The notes under the pieces: generated by a model | The model's input: only the letters and a program-made list of their open reading frames with translations | Databases searched by the model: none | Told to the model about the DNA's origin: nothing | Position numbers and translations under genes: made by a program | Shown here: in pieces, positions 8,381 through 15,416 of the stretch | Layout of the letters: every line of letters starts with the position of its first letter | Position numbering within the stretch: the first letter of the stretch is position 1 | Source: a bacterium | GTDB taxonomy: Bacteria > UBP6 > UBA1177 | Length of the DNA: 64,000 nt | Direction: 5' to 3' | NCBI GenBank assembly: GCA_017961325.1 | Contig: JAGCXM010000005.1 | Span: forward strand, 1 to 64,000

Positions 8381-9244
8381 ATGCTGAATGAAGAATTGCT
8401 TAAAAAAATCAGATACATAGAGCTTAATGTAAAAAAGAAGGTTGACAGCTGCTTCCAGGGTTCATACCAGACTTTGTTCAAAGGACACGGCCTGGAGTTT
8501 CAGGAAGTGCGCGAATACACCGAAAACGATGATGCAAGACTCATCGACTGGAACGTCACGGCGAGAACGGGAAAGCCTTTCGTCAAACTCTATCAGGAGG
8601 AGCGCGAACTCACCGTCATGGTCACAGCCGACATTTCAGGTTCCAGCATATACGGTCAGAGAAGCGGAATCCGCGACGCGATGACGACGATCGCAGCGGC
8701 ACTCACGTTCAGCGCGATAAAAAATTCGGATAAAGTCGGGCTTCTTCTTTTTTCAGACAAAGTCGAGGAGTACATTCCGCCGAGAAAGGGCAAAAACCAT
8801 CTGCTGACAGTGATCCGCTCGCTTCTCACCGCTGAACCGACGGGGCGCGGCACCGATCCCGACGCTGCTTTCACGTTTCTCAACAAAATGATGAAGCGGA
8901 AAGCGCTCGTTTTTTTCCTTTCAGACATGCTTTTCGACAAACTGCCGGATTCGATCAAAACAACTGCGGCGAAACACGAAATCGTTTCAGTCGGACTTGT
9001 CGACGGTATGCTTTTTTCACCGTTTACGGACGGCGCGCTCAGAACGGTTGACCCCGAAAACGGAGAAACGGCACTGCTTGACTTCACAAATGCGGCAAAA
9101 ATCGGAGAAGAACGCTTCATCGCCGAAAAAAAGAGCGGATTCGACCGGCTCGGAATCTCATCAATGTGGATAAGAAACCGCGAAAACTACATGGACGACC
9201 TGGTCAATGAGTTCCAGAAACTGAACCGGATCAGGAAAAGATAG
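8381..9244 (+). CDS. DUF58 domain protein
   Basis: A 287-residue DUF58 protein. The signature GHGLEFQEVREYTENDDARLIDWNVTAR is followed by KLYQEEREL and a von Willebrand A-like segment with TADISGSS (MIDAS-like DxSxS) and DPDAAFTFL. Such proteins usually sit beside a MoxR AAA+ ATPase and other vWA genes and are thought to act in complex assembly or envelope processes. No MoxR gene is present here, so it is an orphan within this window. The ATG at 8381 follows AGGGA at proper spacing; the upstream in-frame TTG (8366) is less likely. Confidence 0.87.
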   Translation: MLNEELLKKIRYIELNVKKKVDSCFQGSYQTLFKGHGLEFQEVREYTENDDARLIDWNVTARTGKPFVKLYQEERELTVMVTADISGSSIYGQRSGIRDAMTTIAAALTFSAIKNSDKVGLLLFSDKVEEYIPPRKGKNHLLTVIRSLLTAEPTGRGTDPDAAFTFLNKMMKRKALVFFLSDMLFDKLPDSIKTTAAKHEIVSVGLVDGMLFSPFTDGALRTVDPENGETALLDFTNAAKIGEERFIAEKKSGFDRLGISSMWIRNRENYMDDLVNEFQKLNRIRKR

Positions 9245-9255
9245 CCCGGAAAATT

Positions 9256-9283
9256 TTGCATTTTTCTAAAAATTCCTTATAAT
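9256..9283 (+). promoter_or_regulatory. Promoter of the patatin gene
   Basis: TTGCAT (9256-9261), 16 bp, TATAAT (9278-9283, perfect consensus). The spacer TTTTCTAAAAATTCCT is shared in large part with the promoter at 5985-6012 and the region at 43558-43584. Confidence 0.7.
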
Positions 9284-9322
9284 TTTTGGCTTTTTGACAA
9301 AATTTTGCGGTTTGAGGTTTTC

Positions 9323-10183
9323 ATGTCTGACAAAATCGGAATCGTGCTCGAAGGCGGCGCAATGCGCGGAATGTTCACTTCGGGCGTGCTTGACGTGTTT
9401 ATGGAGAACGGTATCACTTTCGACGCTGCTGTCGGTGTTTCAGCCGGAGCGACTTTCGGCTGCAACTTCAAGTCGAAACAGATCGGACGCGCCATCCGCT
9501 ACAATCTGAAGTATGCTCACGACAAAAGGTACTGCAGTTTCCATTCGCTTATTACTTCGGGCAATCTTTACAACGCAGATTTCTGCTACAACGTGCTGCC
9601 GAACCGGCTTGACCTGTTCGATTATGAAGCTTACGCCGGCAATCCGATGGAATTTTACGTCGTCGTTACCGATGCCGAAACAGGTAAAACCCTTTACAAA
9701 AAACTGGAGGACTGCCGCGAAAAGGATATGCTCTGGATGCGTGCTTCGGCCTCGATGCCGTTAGTTTCGCGACCGGTAGAAATCGACGGCGGAAAATTTC
9801 TTGACGGCGGAATAACCGATTCTGTTCCGCTCGAATATTTTGAAAGCATCGGCTACGCCAGAAACGTCGTCGTTCTCACGCAGCCCCGCGATTTCATCAA
9901 ACAACCGCCGAAAATCCTTCCGCTTATGAAAATTATTCTCCGCAAGTATCCTAAAATCATTGAAGCCGTTACAATGCGTCATTTGAGATACAACAAACAG
10001 CGCGAATTCATTTTTTCCCGCGAAAAGGAGGGAAAGGCGCTAGTCATCTGCCCGGAAAAGGCTCTCGGAATAAGCAGAACCGAAAAGGACACCAATGAAC
10101 TGAAGCGCGTTTATGAAGAGGGACGCGCTGTTGCAATGAAACGCCTGAATGAAATCCAGGAATTTCTTGGCGCCGCTCTTTAG
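9323..10183 (+). CDS. Patatin-like phospholipase family protein
   Basis: A 286-residue patatin-fold serine lipase. The oxyanion-hole motif is GGAMRG near residue 12, the nucleophile elbow is GVSAG, and the catalytic dyad Asp lies in DGGITD. It resembles the soluble YjjU/RssA group rather than autotransporter patatins, so an intracellular acyl-ester or phospholipid hydrolase is likely. GAGG lies 6 nt before the ATG at 9323; the annotated longer frame (from 9305) has no ribosome site. A strong promoter sits 40-70 bp upstream, so it is probably a single-gene unit. Confidence 0.88.
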   Translation: MSDKIGIVLEGGAMRGMFTSGVLDVFMENGITFDAAVGVSAGATFGCNFKSKQIGRAIRYNLKYAHDKRYCSFHSLITSGNLYNADFCYNVLPNRLDLFDYEAYAGNPMEFYVVVTDAETGKTLYKKLEDCREKDMLWMRASASMPLVSRPVEIDGGKFLDGGITDSVPLEYFESIGYARNVVVLTQPRDFIKQPPKILPLMKIILRKYPKIIEAVTMRHLRYNKQREFIFSREKEGKALVICPEKALGISRTEKDTNELKRVYEEGRAVAMKRLNEIQEFLGAAL

Positions 10184-10219
10184 CCGCCGTCCTCGATATC
10201 ACGACAGGATCCGGCGGCT
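10182..10219. terminator. Inverted repeat between convergent genes
   Basis: AGCCGCCG (10182-10189) and CGGCGGCT (10212-10219) pair perfectly over 8 bp with a 22-nt loop, between the convergent patatin and YitT genes. No T-tract follows, so intrinsic termination is uncertain. Confidence 0.35.
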
Positions 10220-10225
10220 CGGCAA

Positions 10226-11131
10226 CTATTCAATATCCTTGACCGGCAGAAATCCCTGTCCGTAAATTTCGTTTGTCTGAAAAATGATGATGAAAGCCTG
10301 CGGATCTATTGATTTGATGTATTCCTTGAGAAAGGCCGATTCGCGTCTGCTGACAGCGGTGAAGATGATTTTGCGCTCGTCGTCCCTGAACATTCCATGT
10401 CCGTAAATCATCGTTCCGCCGCGCCGCATCTGGGTGAGAAGCTTTTCCTTGACCTCGTCGTATTTGTTCGAAATGATGAAAATTCCTTTGTAGTATGAAT
10501 TTCCCTCGAGGATGACATCCATCACTTTCGCCGTGGTGTACTGCGTTATTATTGCGTAAACTATCATTCTGAAGAATTCAGTTGTTTCCTGATTTTTCAT
10601 GTGGATTGAAAAAGCACCGAGCGAAAGAAAAATTATGTTTGTAAAAAGGACGACTTTACCGGTCGAAAACTTGAACTTGACGTGGAAAAGCTGAGCTATG
10701 ATATCGGTACCGCCCGTTGTAGCCTTTGCCTTGAAAATCGAGGCCACACCTGCTCCTACCAGGGTTCCGCCGATTATTCCGCTCAAAAATATGTCATCGG
10801 TCAGCTTTACATCGTGCCAGAAATAGTTCATCACGTCGTTGAAAACCGAAAGAAGCGTCATCCCGAGAATCGTCTTGTAACCGAAACGGTTGCCGAGAAT
10901 CTTCATTCCGAGCAGAATCAGCGGGATGTTGAGGATTATTGTGAGCAGACCGACCGGAATTCCGAGCAGATGATAAAAAACACTGCTCAGGCCCATGAGT
11001 CCGCCCGGGATGATTTTGTGCGGAATGAGGAAAAAATTGTATCCGAAAGCGGCGATAAGCGCACCCTGGATTATAAGATAAAGGCTTTTAAACCACTCTT
11101 TAGAGAAGAGTTTGTCTGCATAGAGAAGCAT
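10226..11131 (-). CDS. YitT family membrane protein
   Basis: A 301-residue protein with an N-terminal multi-pass membrane domain (about residues 1-200). It contains the family motifs PHKIIPGGLMGLS, GIIGGTLVGAGVASIFKAKATTGGTDI and DVILEGNSYYKG. A soluble C-terminal DUF2179-type domain follows, with GGTMIYGHGMFRDDERKIIFTAVSRRE. YitT proteins are widespread, their transport substrate is unknown, and the C-terminal domain is thought to be a regulatory ligand-binding unit. The start lies 5 bp after the GDP-fucose synthase stop, so the two are co-transcribed. Confidence 0.9.
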   Translation of the reverse strand: MLLYADKLFSKEWFKSLYLIIQGALIAAFGYNFFLIPHKIIPGGLMGLSSVFYHLLGIPVGLLTIILNIPLILLGMKILGNRFGYKTILGMTLLSVFNDVMNYFWHDVKLTDDIFLSGIIGGTLVGAGVASIFKAKATTGGTDIIAQLFHVKFKFSTGKVVLFTNIIFLSLGAFSIHMKNQETTEFFRMIVYAIITQYTTAKVMDVILEGNSYYKGIFIISNKYDEVKEKLLTQMRRGGTMIYGHGMFRDDERKIIFTAVSRRESAFLKEYIKSIDPQAFIIIFQTNEIYGQGFLPVKDIE

Positions 11132-11136
11132 TAAAA

Positions 11137-12108
11137 TTACTCCTGATTCGAGTTGTTTCTGACATACCAGCGGTAAACTTTTTCTATTCCGTCAGTAAGA
11201 GAGGTTCGCGGTTTCCAGCCGAAACTTTTGATTTTTGAAATGTCAAGGAGTTTGCGCGGCGTTCCGTCCGGTTTTGAGGTGTTCCAGACTATGTCGCCGT
11301 CATAGCTTACGATGTCTTTGATTATGTAGGCGAGTTCGTAAATCGTAATGTCTTCTCCGGTTCCGATGTTGATGTGGGTGTTGCGGATCTCCTTCATCCC
11401 TCCGGTCAAATCGGAAAACGACACTTTTTCCATGAGCATGACGGCTGCTTCCGCCAGATCGGCGCTATAAAGAAATTCGCGTTTCGGCCTGCCGCTTCCC
11501 CAGAGTTCGACGAAATCGCGCCCCTGAACCTTCGCCTCGTGGAATTTTCTGATCATCACGGGCAGAACGTGACCGTTTTCGAGGTCGAACGAATCGTTTT
11601 CACCGTAAAGATTGGTCGGCATGACCGAAATGAAGTCCGTTCCGTACTGAATGTTATATGATTCGCACATTTTTAGTCCGGCGATTTTCGCTATTGCGTA
11701 AGGTTCGTTCGTGTATTCTAGTTCACTCGTTAGGAGCACGTTTTCATTCATCGGCTGCGGCGCAAATTTGGGATAAATGCAGCTCGAGCCTAGAAAAAGG
11801 AGCTTTTTCACGTCGAATTTGTATGAATTGTGAATCACGTTCGATTCGATCATCAGGTTATTGTAAATCATTTCGGCGCGGTGAACGGTGTTTGCTCCGA
11901 TCCCGCCTACTCTCGCCGCTGCAAGAAAAACATATTCAGGCCTTTTTTCAGCGAAAAAGCGCTCCGTTTCAGCCTGATTTCTGAGATCAAGTTCGGCAGA
12001 ATTTTTAAAAATCAGATTGTTGTAACCTTTTGACTGCAGTTCGCGGATGATTGCACTTCCGACAAGTCCTTTGTGACCTGCGACGAAAATCAAAGAATTT
12101 TTTTCCAT
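11137..12108 (-). CDS. fcl: GDP-L-fucose synthase
   Basis: A 323-residue extended-SDR enzyme that epimerises and reduces GDP-4-keto-6-deoxymannose to GDP-L-fucose, a sugar donor for surface polysaccharide. It has the NADP-binding VAGHKGLVGSAI, the conserved GSSCIYP, the catalytic YAIAKIAG (Tyr-x3-Lys), and PTNLYGENDSFD plus GSGRPKREFLY. The frame can be opened to 12243, but the extension encodes an unrelated hydrophobic stretch, while MEKNSLIFVAG at 12108 has GGAG 6 nt upstream. The partner gmd is not in this window. Confidence 0.93.
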   Translation of the reverse strand: MEKNSLIFVAGHKGLVGSAIIRELQSKGYNNLIFKNSAELDLRNQAETERFFAEKRPEYVFLAAARVGGIGANTVHRAEMIYNNLMIESNVIHNSYKFDVKKLLFLGSSCIYPKFAPQPMNENVLLTSELEYTNEPYAIAKIAGLKMCESYNIQYGTDFISVMPTNLYGENDSFDLENGHVLPVMIRKFHEAKVQGRDFVELWGSGRPKREFLYSADLAEAAVMLMEKVSFSDLTGGMKEIRNTHINIGTGEDITIYELAYIIKDIVSYDGDIVWNTSKPDGTPRKLLDISKIKSFGWKPRTSLTDGIEKVYRWYVRNNSNQE

Positions 12109-12236
12109 AGCACGCTCCAAAGCACAAAAAATAATGGCTATGCTACCGAAGTTCAGCCAAAAAACAAGAATTAAAATAAAAACGGCAATGCAAATCAAAA
12201 GTTTAGAATTTCTCCGTTCTTGCAACAGTTTAAAAC

Positions 12237-12264
12237 TTGACATTTGAACTTTTCTGCGTATAAA
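12237..12264 (+). promoter_or_regulatory. Promoter of rpsT-hutI
   Basis: TTGACA (12237-12242, perfect -35), 16-bp spacer, TATAAA (12259-12264). This is the strongest promoter in the window and suits a ribosomal protein gene. It leaves a leader of about 40 nt before the TTG start. Confidence 0.75.
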
Positions 12265-12303
12265 GGGGCGGTTTTTTGTTCAGTGAGATCTAATTTTATG
12301 AAT

Positions 12304-12316
12304 GGAGGATATTTTG
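12304..12316 (+). promoter_or_regulatory. Ribosome binding site selecting a TTG start for S20
   Basis: GGAGG (12304-12308) is followed by 5 nt and TTG (12314-12316). The upstream ATG at 12302 overlaps the Shine-Dalgarno itself, so it cannot use it. Starting at TTG gives MAHHKSAKKRIR, the normal S20 N-terminus. Confidence 0.85.
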
Positions 12317-12586
12317 GCTCACCACAAATCGGCAAAAAAAAGAATTAGAACAAGTGAAAAAAGAAGACTTTACAACCGCGCTGTAAAATCAAGAGTAAAA
12401 ACTTTCTCGCACTACTTCGAAGCTGCCGCTGACTCGGCTGAAAACCGCGAAGAAGCTGCTAAAAAACTTAATACCGCTATAAGCGAGATCCAGAAAGCTG
12501 CAAGCAAAGGCGTTCTTCACAAAAACACCGCTGCAAGAAAAGTTGCAAGACTTGCACGCAAATTCAACAGATCTTTCTCCGAATAA
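12314..12586 (+). CDS. rpsT: 30S ribosomal protein S20
   Basis: A 90-residue basic protein of the small ribosomal subunit. It begins MAHHKSAKKRIRTSEKRR, has the central KTAISEIQKAASKGVLHKNTA-type helix region (here LNTAISEIQKAASKG) and ends KFNRSFSE. It binds the 5' domain of 16S rRNA during assembly. The TTG start is chosen by the ribosome site at 12304. In E. coli rpsT also starts at UUG and is feedback-regulated at translation, so similar control is plausible here. hutI follows after only 3 bp, an unusual operon partner. Confidence 0.96.
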   Translation: MAHHKSAKKRIRTSEKRRLYNRAVKSRVKTFSHYFEAAADSAENREEAAKKLNTAISEIQKAASKGVLHKNTAARKVARLARKFNRSFSE

Positions 12587-12589
12587 GAT

Positions 12590-13825
12590 TTGAATTACTC
12601 TCTTATACTAGAAAACATTTCAGAAATTTTCACCGCAGAAAAATTGTCTCCCGTTTTGAAAGGCCCGCATCTTCTGATCGCGGCTGACGGAAACGGCAGA
12701 ATCTCTTTTGTAGGCAGAAGTGAAGATTTCAGAAAAACAGAGCCCGTTTTCGAGAGAAATTTCAAAGAAGTTGTCGTTGATGCAGGGAACAAAGCGGTTT
12801 TTCCCGGACTCGTAGACAGTCACACGCACCTTGTTTTTGCTGCGACCCGCGAAGACGAATTCGCGATGAAATCGAGAGGTGCGACTTACGAAGAGATCGC
12901 GGCAGCCGGCGGCGGTATCATAAACAGCACTGTCAAAACGAAGAAAGCGACTCTGGAAGAGATCGTCGAACAGGCTTCGAAACGCTTGTCCCAGCTCGTT
13001 TCCTACGGTGTTACGACTGTCGAAATCAAGTCGGGTTACGGACTTGACACTGAAAGCGAGCTCAAACTTCTGACGGCGATCGCCGAGCTTAAGAAACGTT
13101 TTCCGATCGAGATAGTTCCGACGTTTCTCGGCGCTCACGCATATCCGCCCGAATTCAAAAACGACCACGAAGGTTACATCAGCCTCATAAACAACGAGAT
13201 GCTGCCTGAAATAAAGGCGAGAAATCTTGCCGAATTCGCCGATGTCTTCTGCGAGGAAGGCTACTTCTCGCTCAAAGAGACCGAAAAACTCATGCTGAGA
13301 GCGAAAGAACTAGGTTTTGGACTCAAACTCCACGCTGACGAATTCCACTCTTTAGGCGGAACCGAGCTTGCTGCCGAAATGGGAGCGGCGTCGGTCGATC
13401 ATCTCGAGGCGATAAGCGACGAAGGGATCAGAAAACTTGCCGAAAACGGCGTTGTAGCAGGTGTTCTGCCGATAACTTCGGTCTTTTCGAGACTCCCGTT
13501 TGCTCCGGCCCGCAAAATGGCTGAAAACGGCGTAACGGTAGCTCTTGCGACCGACATGAACCCCGGAAGCTGCATGTGCGGATTCCTCCCGCTCGCTGCA
13601 AGTCTGGGAGCGACTCAGCTCAAACTCAGCGTTGAAGAATCGCTCAAAGGAATAACCATAAACGGTGCAAAATCGCTCAGAAGAGACAAAACCAAAGGCT
13701 CCATCGAAGCAGGCAAGGACGCAGATTTAGTCATCATGGACTCTCCGAGCGTCGCATATCCGATATACCACTTCGCACACAACCACTGCGAAAAGGTTTT
13801 CGTCAAAGGCAGAAGAATCGTCTGA
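12590..13825 (+). CDS. hutI: Imidazolonepropionase
   Basis: A 411-residue amidohydrolase that hydrolyses 4-imidazolone-5-propanoate to N-formimino-L-glutamate, the third step of histidine degradation. The metal ligands are visible in VDSHTHLVF, LHADEFHSLGG and the Asp of ALATDMNPGS. EIKSGYGLDTESELK and FLGAHAYPPEF are family signatures. The start appears to be TTG (12590), 3 bp after rpsT, with only a weak ribosome site, so translation may be coupled to S20. The last ~320 bp of this gene recur as a diverged fragment at 17616-17936, and a third relic lies near 19700. Confidence 0.95.
   Translation: MNYSLILENISEIFTAEKLSPVLKGPHLLIAADGNGRISFVGRSEDFRKTEPVFERNFKEVVVDAGNKAVFPGLVDSHTHLVFAATREDEFAMKSRGATYEEIAAAGGGIINSTVKTKKATLEEIVEQASKRLSQLVSYGVTTVEIKSGYGLDTESELKLLTAIAELKKRFPIEIVPTFLGAHAYPPEFKNDHEGYISLINNEMLPEIKARNLAEFADVFCEEGYFSLKETEKLMLRAKELGFGLKLHADEFHSLGGTELAAEMGAASVDHLEAISDEGIRKLAENGVVAGVLPITSVFSRLPFAPARKMAENGVTVALATDMNPGSCMCGFLPLAASLGATQLKLSVEESLKGITINGAKSLRRDKTKGSIEAGKDADLVIMDSPSVAYPIYHFAHNHCEKVFVKGRRIV
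13504..13825 (+). repeat. Direct repeat, left copy: 3' end of intact hutI
   Basis: This segment of hutI matches 17616-17936. Similarity begins exactly at TCCGG (13504-13508) and runs to the stop codon. The two copies bracket the AbiE/GmrSD island. Another TCCGG lies 5 bp after the hutI stop (13831-13835). Confidence 0.9.
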
Positions 13826-13874
13826 TAAAATCCGGAATGAACGAGCTTGACATGTTTTTTTTTGAGTATAAGAT

Positions 13875-13912
13875 TTGATCTGTTGTATGTTGAAATGTAA
13901 AATTAACATACA
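13875..13912 (+). promoter_or_regulatory. Promoter with overlapping inverted-repeat operator, second AbiE pair
   Basis: The -35 TTGATC (13875-13880), a 17-bp spacer and the -10 TAAAAT (13898-13903) form a good promoter. A perfect 8-bp inverted repeat, TGTATGTT (13884-13891) and AACATACA (13905-13912), places one half-site inside the spacer and the other at about the transcription start. A repressor bound here would block RNA polymerase. AbiEi-family antitoxins autorepress through inverted repeats, so the product of the next gene is the likely ligand. Confidence 0.65.
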
Positions 13913-13934
13913 TTTAGTCTAAAACGGAGCGCAA

Positions 13935-14477
13935 ATGATATACACATACAGCGACTGTATTAAAATTTACAAATCGGATTATCAGATAAAAAAAGCTGTC
14001 AGCAGCGGACGGATTTTTCAGATAGAAAAGGGGATTTACGCTGACAAACCAGATGTTTCCGTATTGGCGGTGATAGCGGCGAAGTATCCTGATGTGATAA
14101 TTACGATGGATACGGCGTTTTTCTATCACGGACTGACAGATGTCGTCCCCGATGAATACTGCATTGCGACACCGGAGTCATCAAGAGCCTTGCGTGACAA
14201 ACGTATCCGGCAGTTTTTTGTCAATACCGACATTCTGAATTTAGGGGTGATGACGGCCAATCGCGGCGATGCTGTTTTCAAAATGTATGACCGCGAGCGT
14301 ATGCTAATCGAACTTTTGAGATTCAAAAACAAGCTTCCCTATGATTATTACAAGGAAATTCTCGGAAATTACAGGCGTATTATCTATGAAATGGATATTG
14401 AGCGCGTTCAGGAATATGCATCGTTTTTCCCGAGGCACAAGATGATCAGCGAAGCATTGGACTCGGAGGTCTTTTGA
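13935..14477 (+). CDS. AbiEi-like antitoxin/transcriptional regulator (second pair)
   Basis: A 180-residue protein with an N-terminal helix-turn-helix-like region (YTYSDCIKIYKSDYQIKKAVSSGRIFQIEKGIYAD). The AbiEi-type core follows: ITMDTAFFYHGLTDVVPDEYCIATP and KMYDRERMLIELLRFKNKL. By analogy it neutralises the next gene's product and represses the operon through the inverted repeat at 13884-13912. GGAG lies 6 nt before the ATG. It has only distant resemblance to the first pair's antitoxin at 4478, so the two systems are not a recent duplication. Confidence 0.8.
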   Translation: MIYTYSDCIKIYKSDYQIKKAVSSGRIFQIEKGIYADKPDVSVLAVIAAKYPDVIITMDTAFFYHGLTDVVPDEYCIATPESSRALRDKRIRQFFVNTDILNLGVMTANRGDAVFKMYDRERMLIELLRFKNKLPYDYYKEILGNYRRIIYEMDIERVQEYASFFPRHKMISEALDSEVF

Positions 14478-15313
14478 TGGCGGTTATTGATGAAATGCTG
14501 CACGCAGCCAACGAAGAGGGCTTTTTCAATGAAAGTGCTGAATCCAAGGTTTGTCAGGATATAGTTTTAAAAGCACTTGCAGAAAGTTCCTTCAACCGAA
14601 ATGTCACTATAAAAGGCGGCGTTGTTATGAGAAGTATCACTAAAAGTGCGCGGAGAGCCACCCAGGACATGGATATCGACTTTATCCGTTACTCTCTGAA
14701 TGACGATTCAATCCGGCTATTTATAGATAAACTCAACTGCTTGCCCGATATTCGCATCGAACAGAGTGGAGAAATAGAAGAATTGAGGCAGGAGGATTAT
14801 TTCGGAAAACGTGTTCACATAATAATATCAGATAGCAACGGAAAGGCTATTGAAAGCAAGGTCGATATCGGTGTGCATAAGCACATGGATATTGCACAGG
14901 AGGAGTTTTGTTTTGACATCGCCTGTTTTGAAGATGGAGCGAACCTTTTGATTAACTCCAGGGAGCAGATGTTTGTGGAAAAACTGCGTTCGTTGTTAAA
15001 GTTCGGTGCAAATTCTACACGCTTTAAAGATATTTTTGATTTATGCTATTTATCGGATTCAGTTGATAGAAAAAGACTTGAAACCTGTTTGGAGGCATTT
15101 GTGTTCCTGAATCCTGGAATGAGGGAAAATTCAACGCAGGATGTTGTTCGCAGAGTTGAAAACACCTTTTTAAATCCAAAGTATGTCGCCAGACTTTCAA
15201 CTTCGAGGAAGAATTGGCTCGATATGCCGGTAGAGGAAGTGCTTTTAAAACTGAAAAAGTTTTTGAGGTCGTTGAGCGGGTCGGCGGAAAACGTTTCGGT
15301 CATTGGGAAATAA
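14477..15313 (+). CDS. AbiEii-like nucleotidyltransferase toxin (second pair)
   Basis: A 278-residue nucleotidyltransferase of the AbiEii family. The core is TIKGGVVMRSI (Gly47-Gly48) and RRATQDMDIDF with Asp64 and Asp66 as likely metal ligands. FVEKLRSLLKFG and TRFKDIFDLCYL give the downstream Lys and Asp signature. The antitoxin stop TGA overlaps this ATG by one base (TGATG), with GGAGG 7 nt upstream; a TTG one codon earlier is also possible. Coupled translation is expected. The protein appears intact. Confidence 0.82.
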   Translation: MAVIDEMLHAANEEGFFNESAESKVCQDIVLKALAESSFNRNVTIKGGVVMRSITKSARRATQDMDIDFIRYSLNDDSIRLFIDKLNCLPDIRIEQSGEIEELRQEDYFGKRVHIIISDSNGKAIESKVDIGVHKHMDIAQEEFCFDIACFEDGANLLINSREQMFVEKLRSLLKFGANSTRFKDIFDLCYLSDSVDRKRLETCLEAFVFLNPGMRENSTQDVVRRVENTFLNPKYVARLSTSRKNWLDMPVEEVLLKLKKFLRSLSGSAENVSVIGK

Positions 15314-15322
15314 AGGAGCAAT

Positions 15323-15361
15323 ATGTCGTCAAATAATGAAATTGATTTTTTTGGTATATAA
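15323..15361 (+). CDS. 12-codon mini-ORF with strong ribosome site
   Basis: GGAG followed by CAAT and an ATG opens a 12-codon frame (MSSNNEIDFFGI) between the AbiEii-like toxin and the GmrSD gene. It may be the start of a gene whose remainder was lost, or a leader peptide. Expression is not assured. Confidence 0.25.
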   Translation: MSSNNEIDFFGI

Positions 15362-15416
15362 GGTGTCGGGTTGTTGTTTCTAAGAGGGGTCTTTTTTTGA
15401 TTGGAGGAAATACACT

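Noticed and set aside
12109-12243. N-terminal membrane-helix extension of GDP-fucose synthase
   Set aside because: The extension is in frame but the ATG at 12108 has a proper ribosome site and starts the conserved fold; the extra residues are intergenic sequence.
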